DNA from: Pseudosulfitobacter pseudonitzschiae | GTDB lineage: Bacteria > Pseudomonadota > Alphaproteobacteria > Rhodobacterales > Rhodobacteraceae | Length of the DNA stretch: 64,000 nucleotides | Direction of reading: 5' to 3' | NCBI RefSeq assembly: GCF_900129395.1 | Contig: NZ_FQVP01000002.1 | Span: 1 to 64,000, forward strand | Shown here: positions 35,632-43,894 of the stretch, piece by piece | How the letters are laid out: each line of letters begins with the position of its first letter | Position numbering within the stretch: the first letter of the stretch is position 1 | Made by a program: the position numbers and the translations under genes | Notes under the pieces: generated by a model | The model's database searches: none | What the model was told of the DNA's origin: nothing | The model's input: only the letters and a program-made list of their open reading frames with translations

Positions 35632-36438
35632 ATGGGTATCAGACACGTGGCCAAGGCGTCGCGGGCGGCAGTCGAAAAGTCAGTCGGCATCCCCCTTGCC
35701 ACAGGTTGGGGACGATTGATGGCCCTGGGCATCAGGCCCCCCGCCTTTGTCGGAGCCTATCCTGATTATGCGACCGCAAAAGCCCACGCCCCGCGCGATA
35801 CGCCAAATTCCTACGACGACGACCAGGTCGCGCCGCTGAATTTCGAACTGATGTCGCAATTGCACATCTGGGATTACCCGGTCGTTTTCTGGCTGGGCAA
35901 ATTGATGCAACCGGGCCTGCATGTGGTCGATGCGGGCGGGCATTTCGGGACCAAATATATCGCCTTCCGCGATCTGCTGCCCCTGGCCGAGATACGGTGG
36001 AGCGTGCAGGATTTGCCCGCCGTCATCCGCGCATCGCGTGCGGCGCAACAGCGCGGCGCGGTGCCTGCCGAAGTGAACTTTATCGACGCTCTGTCAGATG
36101 GGGGGGCGGCAGATGTCCTGCTGGCTTCGGGTTTGCTGCAATATCTCGACCGTCCACTGGCCGAGATGGTGGCAGAATTGCCCAGCCCGCCCCGCCACAT
36201 CCTGCTGAACAAGGTGGCAACGCGCGAAGGTGCCACCGTGGTCACGCTGGAAAAGATCGGACCGGCGCGTCTGCCATATCAGATACGCAATCGCGCGGCC
36301 TTCGAAAGGGAACTGACCGACATGGGGTACACGATCCGCGACAGCTGGGTGATCCCGTCGTTGTCACGCCGGATCGGAACGCATCCTGGCCTCGGGGCAA
36401 GTACGAGTATGGGGTATTATCTTGAACGGGAAAGCTGA
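35632..36438 (+). CDS. putative methyltransferase, TIGR04325 family
   Basis: 268 residues. A Rossmann-type motif I is visible in HVVDAGGHFGTKYIAF, followed by an acidic residue in the SVQDLPAVI segment and LLASGLLQYLD. The N-terminal GAYPDYATAKAHAP and the NSYDDDQ segment are typical of this family, which occurs in polysaccharide clusters. The likely role is methylation of a sugar or lipid-linked intermediate. The substrate is unknown. Confidence 0.8.
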   Translation: MGIRHVAKASRAAVEKSVGIPLATGWGRLMALGIRPPAFVGAYPDYATAKAHAPRDTPNSYDDDQVAPLNFELMSQLHIWDYPVVFWLGKLMQPGLHVVDAGGHFGTKYIAFRDLLPLAEIRWSVQDLPAVIRASRAAQQRGAVPAEVNFIDALSDGGAADVLLASGLLQYLDRPLAEMVAELPSPPRHILLNKVATREGATVVTLEKIGPARLPYQIRNRAAFERELTDMGYTIRDSWVIPSLSRRIGTHPGLGASTSMGYYLERES

Positions 36439-36445
36439 GCATTCC

Positions 36446-37105
36446 CTAGCCAAAGGTGCGCCACCGCACCTGCACCGGCGCGCCGTAGCTCTGCACCGCC
36501 AATGCCGCCATGAACCCCGGCCCGGCATCAAGGGCCGTCAGGTGCCAGTCGTTTGCCACACCGCCTGCAATACGGGTCAACGCGGCGGGGACGTCGGGTG
36601 TCAGTGTGACGTCGAAACTGTCCAAGGGCATCGACAGGCCTTGGCCAACCGCTTTGATCACCGCTTCCTTGCGGGTCCAGCAGCGGTAGAAACCGTTCAG
36701 CCATTCGTCGGGTGCAAGGGACGCGAGCGCGGTGTTCTCGCTGGCAGAGAAAAACCGCGTGGCCACCTCTTTTTCGACAGGGCGAATTTTCTCGATGTCG
36801 ATGCCCAGCGGACCGGTGTCGCAGATCGCCAGCGCGGCCATTCCGCCTGCATGGCTCAGGTTGAACGCGGGCCCGCCGTGCAGGGCGGGTTTGCCTTGAG
36901 GTCCATAGTCGAACATCAGATCGGCAGGCGCCTGTCCTGTTTCGGCTGCGAGAATCCGGCGCAGTCGGCTGCGTGCCGCAACATAAAGTGCGGCGTCACG
37001 CTCTTTTACAAAGCGGTCGGCGCGCGCGCATTCGTCCGGCGACAACAGCCCACGATCTGCTTGGGTGTCTGCCTCAAGCGACCAAAGCCACAGATCGACC
37101 TTCAT
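36446..37105 (-). CDS. 4'-phosphopantetheinyl transferase, Sfp type
   Basis: 219 residues with the two Sfp motifs: GIDIEKI (Mg2+-binding D and E) and FYRCWTRKEAVIKAVGQGL (W-x-x-K-E). It also has FNLSHAGG. It would attach phosphopantetheine to the PCP and ACP domains of the two NRPS/PKS proteins encoded further on, and is the clearest sign that the megasynthase belongs to a working system. It faces the CocE-like gene with 65 nt between starts and converges on the methyltransferase-like gene. Confidence 0.93.
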   Translation of the reverse strand: MKVDLWLWSLEADTQADRGLLSPDECARADRFVKERDAALYVAARSRLRRILAAETGQAPADLMFDYGPQGKPALHGGPAFNLSHAGGMAALAICDTGPLGIDIEKIRPVEKEVATRFFSASENTALASLAPDEWLNGFYRCWTRKEAVIKAVGQGLSMPLDSFDVTLTPDVPAALTRIAGGVANDWHLTALDAGPGFMAALAVQSYGAPVQVRWRTFG

Positions 37106-37170
37106 GTGGGGACCCTTTCGACCAGATCAAATCAGCGTATCTGTCGCGGTCCAGCCGGTAAAGGTGTGTC

Positions 37171-38955
37171 ATGACGCCCCGCCGGATTGCACAGGTCGTG
37201 GTGCTGACGGTGCTTGTCCTTGGCGTATTGATCACGCCGTGGCGCGGGGTCGGAAGCCGTATCAAGAATTTTGCAGCCTGGCAGGTGCAGGCGGGCACAC
37301 CTGATCAAACCAACCTGATGATCGAAATGGGCGATGGTGTTCGGCTGGCTACGGATGTGTATTTGCCCGGAGCCGATGCGCCGCTGCCTACGGTGTTGAT
37401 GCGTTTGCCTTACGGCAAGCGTGACTATGGCGAGGTGCGCTTTTGGGTCGACAAGCTGGTTCCGCGTGGTTTCGCAGTGGTGGTTCAGGATATGCGCGGG
37501 CGGCATGGCTCCGAAGGCGTGTTCGCGCCCTATCCGAATGCCGGACCCGATGGAGCGGCGACACTGGATTGGATCGTGGCGCAGCCATGGTCGAACGGTC
37601 GGGTTGGCACATTGGGCTGCTCTGCTCTGGGTGAATCGCAGCTGATGCTGGCGGCGCAAGGTCATCCGGCGCATCAGGCAATGGTGCCGATTGCGCCGGG
37701 TGGTGCGATCGGCAGTCTTGGGGGCAGCTACGGATACTTCGGTGCGTTCGAGGGCGGGGTCTTTGGCCTTGCCGCCAGTGCGGGGTGGTTTGGCGGGGCT
37801 GGCGGCAAGACCGCCGAGTTCTCCGGCCATCATCCAATTGAACCCGCAAGTGCGCTGCCCCATCTGCCAGTGATCGATGTGGTGGCCCTGATGCGATCTG
37901 ATCCAACCGATTACGAGGATTTCCTCAGACACTTCGGCGACGCAGACTATTGGCGCAAGGCGGGATATGTGACCGGGCAGGAACCGTTTTCCACGCCCGC
38001 ACTGTTTATCGACAGCTGGCACGATCCGGGTATTCGTTCGACCTTTCTGTTGGCGAAAGCGGTCGCGGATCGTGGGGTCGAAACGCATATGATTGCGACC
38101 TCAGGGACACATTGCGGGTATCTGGGCAGTGATCAGGAAACGGTCGTCGGAGACTTGCCCGTCGCGCCGCAGACCCGTTTGGGGTTTGTCGAGACTATCA
38201 TAGGGTTTCTGAATCAGCATCTGGCAGACGGTCCCGTTCAAGACCTGCCGCGGCTTTCCTATTACGCACTGGTTGAGGACCGGTGGCGCACTGCCGAAGC
38301 CTGGCCGCCGACACCTGCGAAACCGGTGCAGTTTTATCTGGCAGAAGGAAAGTCACTGTCACAAGCGCCGCCAACCGGTATGCCCGAACAATGGTCGTTT
38401 AGATCTGACCCATTCGATCCGGTGCCCTCTATTGGTGGCGCGCTGTGCTGTACCGGCGATCCGAACGAATTGAGTGGTCCGGTGTTTCAGAACGCCATCG
38501 AAGACCGTGCCGATGTGCTGATATTCACCTCTGCGCCGTTGAACGCACCGATGCTGTTGGCTGGTCCGATCTGGGCCGATCTGACCGTGTCGGCGGATGT
38601 GCTCGACACAGATCTGGTTTTACGGGTGACAGATGTGGACACCGAGGGGCGCTCATTGCTGTTGCAGGAAGGCGCATTGCGGTTGCGATACCGCAATGGG
38701 ATCGAACGGCCTGCGCTTTTAACCCCGGGGCAAAGCTATCAGGTGCGGATTGAGCTGCGCGACATTGCCTATTTTCTGAAATCCGGCCACCGACTGCGGC
38801 TGGGTATCGCTGGCAGCAGCTTTCCGAGGCTTGAGCGGAATCTGAACACCGGTGGGCGCAATTACGACGAGACAGAGGGGCAGGTGGCCCATGTTACGCT
38901 GTCGTCCGGTCCGGGGGGATTGTCGTCTGTGACGGTTCATGTCCTGAGCGACTAA
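37171..38955 (+). CDS. CocE/NonD-type X-Pro dipeptidyl-peptidase family hydrolase
   Basis: 594 residues with an N-terminal membrane anchor or signal (QVVVLTVLVLGVLIT). Then an S15-type alpha/beta hydrolase domain: IEMGDGVRLATDVYLP, RLPYGKRDYG, VVVQDMRGRHGSEG, nucleophile Ser in GCSALGES, Asp in FIDSWHDPG and His in GTHCGYLG. A C-terminal jelly-roll domain (about 390-594) follows. Family members cleave esters or amide bonds. Located between the PPTase gene and a glycosyltransferase gene, it might process or release the peptide product in the periplasm. Its stop overlaps the convergent glycosyltransferase stop (CTAA). Confidence 0.88.
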   Translation: MTPRRIAQVVVLTVLVLGVLITPWRGVGSRIKNFAAWQVQAGTPDQTNLMIEMGDGVRLATDVYLPGADAPLPTVLMRLPYGKRDYGEVRFWVDKLVPRGFAVVVQDMRGRHGSEGVFAPYPNAGPDGAATLDWIVAQPWSNGRVGTLGCSALGESQLMLAAQGHPAHQAMVPIAPGGAIGSLGGSYGYFGAFEGGVFGLAASAGWFGGAGGKTAEFSGHHPIEPASALPHLPVIDVVALMRSDPTDYEDFLRHFGDADYWRKAGYVTGQEPFSTPALFIDSWHDPGIRSTFLLAKAVADRGVETHMIATSGTHCGYLGSDQETVVGDLPVAPQTRLGFVETIIGFLNQHLADGPVQDLPRLSYYALVEDRWRTAEAWPPTPAKPVQFYLAEGKSLSQAPPTGMPEQWSFRSDPFDPVPSIGGALCCTGDPNELSGPVFQNAIEDRADVLIFTSAPLNAPMLLAGPIWADLTVSADVLDTDLVLRVTDVDTEGRSLLLQEGALRLRYRNGIERPALLTPGQSYQVRIELRDIAYFLKSGHRLRLGIAGSSFPRLERNLNTGGRNYDETEGQVAHVTLSSGPGGLSSVTVHVLSD

Positions 38956-40046
38956 TGCGCGAGCACCTTTTCGACCACCGCCGAAAACTCGCGTCGGAAT
39001 CGCTCTGCGCCGAAACGGGTGGCATGGGCGTGAATGGCTGCTGCATCAAAGCTGTCTTCCATGGCTTCGAAACGCGTAATCGCGTCACGTAGCGATGCCA
39101 CATCCTGACGGCCAAAGAACAGGCCGGTCGTGCCGTCGACCACGCTGTCCCGCGCACCGCCGCGGCCATAGGCAAGAACCGGTGTTCCGCATGCCATTGC
39201 CTCGACCGGGACGATGCCGAAATCTTCTTCTGCGGGGAAAAGCAGTGCGCGGGCGTTCTGATACAGGCCCGGGAGGTCGGCGTTTGGCACCCGGCCCAAC
39301 AAGGTGACGTTGGGTGGCAAGTTCTTCTTGAACTCTTCCCGCTGGCTGCCGTCTCCGACCACCAGAAGTGGCCGGTCCAGCCCGCGAAATGCCTCGATGA
39401 CAAGATCAGCGCGCTTGTAGGGCACCAGTTGCGAGACAAAGATGTAGTGTTCCCGCTTGGAGGCAGTATCGGGCAATTTGTAGGCGCCAAGATCGACGGG
39501 GGGATTAACGACCGTCGCATCCCGGTTGTAATAGGCATCGACACGACGCGCGATAAAATTGGAGTTGGCGACGAATTGGTCGACCCGCGCGGCAGAGGTC
39601 ACGTCCCATATACGCATGCGGTGCGCGAGCCGGGAGAAGTAGGCGCGCTCCAGCCAGTTCAACTTGCTGGTATAGGACGGGTAGTGATCCCAGATGTAGC
39701 GCATTGGCGAGTTGATATAGCAGATGTGCCGGGCGTGCGGTGGTACGATGACACCCTTGGACGGGCCGCTTTCGGACGAGATCACCAGATCGTATGCGCT
39801 TAGATCCAGCTCCTCCAACGCGCGCGGCATGAAGGCGAGATATTTCTGATAATGCTTACGCGCACCCGGCAGCCGTGCCACGGAGGTTTCAAAAATGCGC
39901 TGTCCTGCCAGCAAAGGCGACAATGTCGAACGGTCAGCGACATGCGTGAAGATATCAGCGTCGGGATAGAGCCTGACGAATTCCTCCACCACCCTTTCAC
40001 CGCCGCGCATACCCACCAGCCAGTGATGAATGATAGCCACCTTCAT
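38952..40046 (-). CDS. family 4 glycosyltransferase
   Basis: 364 residues, GT-B fold: MKVAIIHHWLVGMRGGERVVEEF at the N-terminus, CYINSPMRYIWDHYPSYTSK, NPPVDLGAY, FVSQLVPYKRADLVIEAF, and EEDFGIVPVEAMACGTPVLAYGRGGA with the E-x7-E motif. Typical of the mannosyl/galactosyl-type enzymes (WbaZ-like) of polysaccharide loci. It lies 12 nt after the tyrosine-kinase gene and belongs to the same operon as the export genes. Confidence 0.92.
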   Translation of the reverse strand: MKVAIIHHWLVGMRGGERVVEEFVRLYPDADIFTHVADRSTLSPLLAGQRIFETSVARLPGARKHYQKYLAFMPRALEELDLSAYDLVISSESGPSKGVIVPPHARHICYINSPMRYIWDHYPSYTSKLNWLERAYFSRLAHRMRIWDVTSAARVDQFVANSNFIARRVDAYYNRDATVVNPPVDLGAYKLPDTASKREHYIFVSQLVPYKRADLVIEAFRGLDRPLLVVGDGSQREEFKKNLPPNVTLLGRVPNADLPGLYQNARALLFPAEEDFGIVPVEAMACGTPVLAYGRGGARDSVVDGTTGLFFGRQDVASLRDAITRFEAMEDSFDAAAIHAHATRFGAERFRREFSAVVEKVLAH

Positions 40047-40058
40047 TGTGACAAACCT

Positions 40059-42266
40059 TCAATATCCATAAGCGTACATATCTGTCTGACTTGCTGCGAG
40101 GTCGGCACGCCGCACCATCGTGAAGACAGTTCCGACAACGTCGGCGCCGCCTTCTTCCAGCCGACGGACCGAGTTGCGCACCATCCGCGCCCGGGTGTGG
40201 CCGCATTTCACCACGAACAACGTGGCATCGGCGTGCTGGGCCAGCACCAGCGCATCGGACAGATGCAGAACGGGCGGCGCGTTGATGATGATCAGGTCAT
40301 AAATCTCTGACATCTCGGACAACAGTTCGTCGAACCGGGGTAACAGCAGCAATTCGGCGGCATCGCGGGTCGAGTGTCGGGGCGAAATGATATCTGCTCC
40401 GGCAAGCTCCGAGGCGATCGGCAACACGTTCGCCTCGGTTGTACCTTGGAGATAGTCCAGCAGGCAGGGTGAATCCTCTGGCAGTTCCAATGCCTCGCGC
40501 AGGTCAGGCCTGCGCAGGTCGGCGTCAATTACCAGCACCGACCGTCTGGGATTGCTGGCGATGCGGCTGAGCGCACAGCATAGTGAAGATTTGCCTTCGT
40601 TGGGCACAGAGGATGTGACCAGCAAAATCTTCGGTTTCTGCATGCGGCTGACATCGAACAACGCCGTTCGAATTGCGCGAACGTGTTCCATATACGTGGT
40701 CACGCCACCACCGCTCAGTTCATCGCGCAGCCATTTGAACCGGGACAGGTAATTCCTGACATAGGGCAGGATTGCCAAATTGGGCACGCCGGTCACGGAG
40801 GACAGCTCTTCTGGGGTGTGGACAGGTGACAAAACCAGATTGCGGATAAAGACAAAGGCTATCGTGCCTGACATGCCCAGGAACATTGCAGTCAACAAAA
40901 GTAATGACTTGCGTGGGGCGGACGGCGTCGAAGGTATTTCGGCGCGACCGATGATACGTGCTTCGGGTGTCTGGAAATCTGCCTGTGCGCTAGTTTCCTT
41001 GAAACGTGACAGGAAATTTTCGTAGACCAACCGAGTCGCTTCGGCCGTGCGTTCCAGTTGGTTGAGCCTGACCGACGCTTTTGCCAGGGAATCCGCACGG
41101 TTTGAAATTTCCTGGATCTGACTCTGCAATGCGGCTTCTCGGTTGCGGGTTACAATGACTTCGCTGCGCATTGCTTCCAGTCTGCGGCGCAATTCGCCTT
41201 CAAGGCTGCGGTTGATGTCGTTGATCTGGGCGGCGATGCGGATCATGTCAGGATGGCGTGGACCATATGTGCTGGCCAGTTCCGCCTGCGACGCGGCAAT
41301 CTCCGCATACTGGCGTTGCAACGTGTCCAGCAGTGGTGAGGTGACAACGTCCGCAACCATGCTCAGCCCGCCGGATTTCATCAGCGTCTCAACCTGGTTC
41401 AGCCGAACCTCGGCATCCGCACGTTCCGTCGAACTGGTGACAAGCTTGGTGTTCAACTCTGCCAGCAACTGGTTGATGCTTTCGGTGTTGCCGTTGGCGA
41501 TCTCGATCATCTGCGCCTTGAAGCTGACAACGTCCTGATCAGCTGATTCCACCTGAACGCTCAGCTCGTCCAGCCTGTCGGCCAGCCACGCGTTTGCACG
41601 CGAGGTCGCTTCGGTCTTTGCGGACAACTGGCTTTGGATATAGGCCTCTGCAACCGCGTTGGAGACCTCGGCGGCCAACACCGGGTTGGTGCTTTGAAAG
41701 CTGACACCGATGGCATAGGACACGCCCAGCTGAGAGACAGAAAGGCCCCCGCGCACGTCGTTGATCACCCAGGAGCGCAGAGTCTCATGCGGCATACGCG
41801 CGGCATATTCATGCGGTTTCTCGCCACCAAGCAACACGCGCTTGATCTTTCGAAGCAATCCTTCGCTGCGCGGCACACGGGGGTCAAACTCGGGGACGTT
41901 CACCAGATCGAGATTGTCTACGACTTCACCCAAAAGAACATTGGAGCGGATCGTGATGACCTCTCCCGCCAGCACGGCTTGTGTCAGGTCAAGGTTGGAC
42001 ACCACGCCCTCGACGGGTGTCATACGCTCTTTGCGGGTGTCGAGCATCAGCTGTGAATTGGCGGTGTATTGCGGCGGCACGAACTGCAGGAAAAACAGCA
42101 TCGCCAGAACGCTCAGTACCATCACAAGCACGATGAGCCGCGCTTTGCCGCGCAGGATCGAATAGAGATAGACGACATCGACAGGCGGCAGAAGGTGTTC
42201 ACGCATAAAGGTGCGGTCCATACTGACAACGGACATATTGTGCTCTGGTGGGCTGATCCTGTTCAT
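40059..42266 (-). CDS. polysaccharide co-polymerase with BY-kinase domain (Wzc/ExoP-like)
   Basis: 735 residues. The Wzz domain has membrane segments at about 42-62 and 455-475 and a periplasmic coiled-coil region between them that includes RADSLAKASVRLNQLERTAEATR. The C-terminal cytoplasmic ATPase has Walker A TSSVPNEGKSSLC, Walker A' VLVIDADLRRPDL and Walker B-like YDLIIINAPPV. A short tyrosine cluster (YAYGY) ends the protein. Such proteins set chain length and gate export together with the outer-membrane protein encoded upstream, whose stop overlaps this start (ATGA). Confidence 0.95.
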   Translation of the reverse strand: MNRISPPEHNMSVVSMDRTFMREHLLPPVDVVYLYSILRGKARLIVLVMVLSVLAMLFFLQFVPPQYTANSQLMLDTRKERMTPVEGVVSNLDLTQAVLAGEVITIRSNVLLGEVVDNLDLVNVPEFDPRVPRSEGLLRKIKRVLLGGEKPHEYAARMPHETLRSWVINDVRGGLSVSQLGVSYAIGVSFQSTNPVLAAEVSNAVAEAYIQSQLSAKTEATSRANAWLADRLDELSVQVESADQDVVSFKAQMIEIANGNTESINQLLAELNTKLVTSSTERADAEVRLNQVETLMKSGGLSMVADVVTSPLLDTLQRQYAEIAASQAELASTYGPRHPDMIRIAAQINDINRSLEGELRRRLEAMRSEVIVTRNREAALQSQIQEISNRADSLAKASVRLNQLERTAEATRLVYENFLSRFKETSAQADFQTPEARIIGRAEIPSTPSAPRKSLLLLTAMFLGMSGTIAFVFIRNLVLSPVHTPEELSSVTGVPNLAILPYVRNYLSRFKWLRDELSGGGVTTYMEHVRAIRTALFDVSRMQKPKILLVTSSVPNEGKSSLCCALSRIASNPRRSVLVIDADLRRPDLREALELPEDSPCLLDYLQGTTEANVLPIASELAGADIISPRHSTRDAAELLLLPRFDELLSEMSEIYDLIIINAPPVLHLSDALVLAQHADATLFVVKCGHTRARMVRNSVRRLEEGGADVVGTVFTMVRRADLAASQTDMYAYGY

Positions 42267-43534
42267 CCGGGTTGCCCTAACGCTTCAGGTGGTTTCACCA
42301 CGATCACCAGCAGATCCCCTGGCAGGATTTCGTCAAAGGGTTTGACCACGATGTTTTCGGTCTGATCTCCACGCCGCCGCCGGATTTGATATTCCAGCAG
42401 CAATTCGGTCTCGAGTCCGGCGGCCGCGCTCATCCACTGGCGCAAAAGCAGTGTCCGGTCTTCCAGCGAGGCGCGCGTCGAAAGGGCCTTGTTGATCTCG
42501 CTGAGGGTGCGCTGGGCTTCGGTGAGAAGCTGTTTCTCCAGCTCGGTGTCGAATTGAGACAGGCGACTGCGCAATTCGGCTTGTTCGATCTTGGCAGCGG
42601 ATGCCTGTTCGCGCAGTTGCAAAAGCTGGGTCTGTGCCTGTGACACTTCCAGCTCTTTTGCGTTCAGACTGTTTTTGGGGATCAATCCGCGGTCGGCCAA
42701 TGCGGTTGCGCGTTCGACTTCAGCACGCGAGCGTTCCAGCACCGAGCTTTGCACCTCGCGGCGCTCTTCCAACAATCCGATCCGGACCTTGGTTTCCTCG
42801 ACCGCATCACTCAGCAGTTTTCGGCGTGTTGCGGCGTCTTGCGCCTGAAGGGCGATAATGCGGTCTTCTTCGGTGCGATGTTCTTCAAAAATCTCGCGGC
42901 TGATGGCGCGGCGGATTTGCGGGGGAACGCCTTCCCAGACGGCGCTTTCCTCGTGCTTCAGCTGCGCCTGTGCACGGGCATATTGGGCGGCCAGCAATCC
43001 CAGCTCGAACTGAAGACTGTTCAGCGATCCTTCAAGCGTCCGAAGCTCGAGCACACGCGCTTCTTCGTTATTGGCTGAGATAGACGGCCCGCCGGCCATC
43101 CCGACAGCCTGCTCGGCGGTCATCTGTGGCTGGTAGTCAAAGTTGCCGGGGTTCTTTACATCGCCAAGCACTGAAATCGGGCGGAAGCTGCCGATCGAAA
43201 GTTCGATCTGCGGGTCGACAAAAATTTCACGTTGGACATAGGTGCGCTGGATCAACTGCCGTGCATCGCCCACCGACATGTCTCCGACGACCACCCCGCC
43301 GATGAAGGGCAATTGCACCGCCCCCTCGCGACCGACGACAAACCGCTGGGGCGGGTCATTGTCATCCAGAATGTCAAACTCAAGCTCGTCCCCGACGCTG
43401 ATCATGTATCCGTCGGGTGACGCCGCTGTGGCGCTTCCAGTCGGTGAAAAGGCTGCCATTGCAACAGCCAGCAGCATGGTACGACACAAAAACAGGACAT
43501 TTATGTGCGGAAAATAGCACATCAAAACAACCAT
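42263..43534 (-). CDS. outer-membrane polysaccharide export protein (ExoF/Wza-like)
   Basis: 423 residues with an N-terminal signal peptide (SATAASPDG), the poly-export domain (MISVGDELEFDILDD...), an SLBB-like stretch (SFRPISVLGDVKNPGNFDY) and a long coiled coil (about 210-370) with a C-terminal return to the export fold (LPGDLLVIVVKPPE). This long coiled-coil version matches ExoF-type proteins of alphaproteobacteria. An alternative start 19 codons in (MLLAVAMAAF) would give a shorter signal peptide. Probably the first gene of the wza-wzc-glycosyltransferase operon. Confidence 0.92.
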   Translation of the reverse strand: MVVLMCYFPHINVLFLCRTMLLAVAMAAFSPTGSATAASPDGYMISVGDELEFDILDDNDPPQRFVVGREGAVQLPFIGGVVVGDMSVGDARQLIQRTYVQREIFVDPQIELSIGSFRPISVLGDVKNPGNFDYQPQMTAEQAVGMAGGPSISANNEEARVLELRTLEGSLNSLQFELGLLAAQYARAQAQLKHEESAVWEGVPPQIRRAISREIFEEHRTEEDRIIALQAQDAATRRKLLSDAVEETKVRIGLLEERREVQSSVLERSRAEVERATALADRGLIPKNSLNAKELEVSQAQTQLLQLREQASAAKIEQAELRSRLSQFDTELEKQLLTEAQRTLSEINKALSTRASLEDRTLLLRQWMSAAAGLETELLLEYQIRRRRGDQTENIVVKPFDEILPGDLLVIVVKPPEALGQPG

Positions 43535-43894
43535 CTCGAATCACTAAATTAAAAAATAACTTGTGGGCATCATAGCAGCTTCAACTGGCCGTCGTAAAAA
43601 AACTGACAACTTTTCGTCACATTTGAATCTTGCCAATAAACTTGAATTTCAAAGGATTAGCTTTTGCGAAAAACTGCGGTCAGATTTCACCTATCGCGGG
43701 AAAATTGGCGCTGCCTTGCGATGGCAAGCTTTGAGAGAGGGTTTTATTTGACTCGTTTGCCAATCGAGATGAGAATGTGAAAAAGCCCATATTCAAAAAA
43801 CCTGCGCATTTATTTTTTGCGCGATTGCGTATTTCAGTTTGTCATTAAATTTGCTGTTGGACACCGTTCCGATTGGCCGTCCAAAGGACATTCC
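43535..43894. promoter_or_regulatory. divergent promoter region, export operon / C-PCP-TE operon
   Basis: About 360 AT-rich nt between divergent starts, without a credible gene (a 62-codon plus-strand frame has no start signal or family pattern). It should carry the promoters of both operons, so the polysaccharide export genes and the peptide genes are placed for joint control. A CTTGC-GATG-GCAAG hairpin is present near 43720. Confidence 0.5.
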
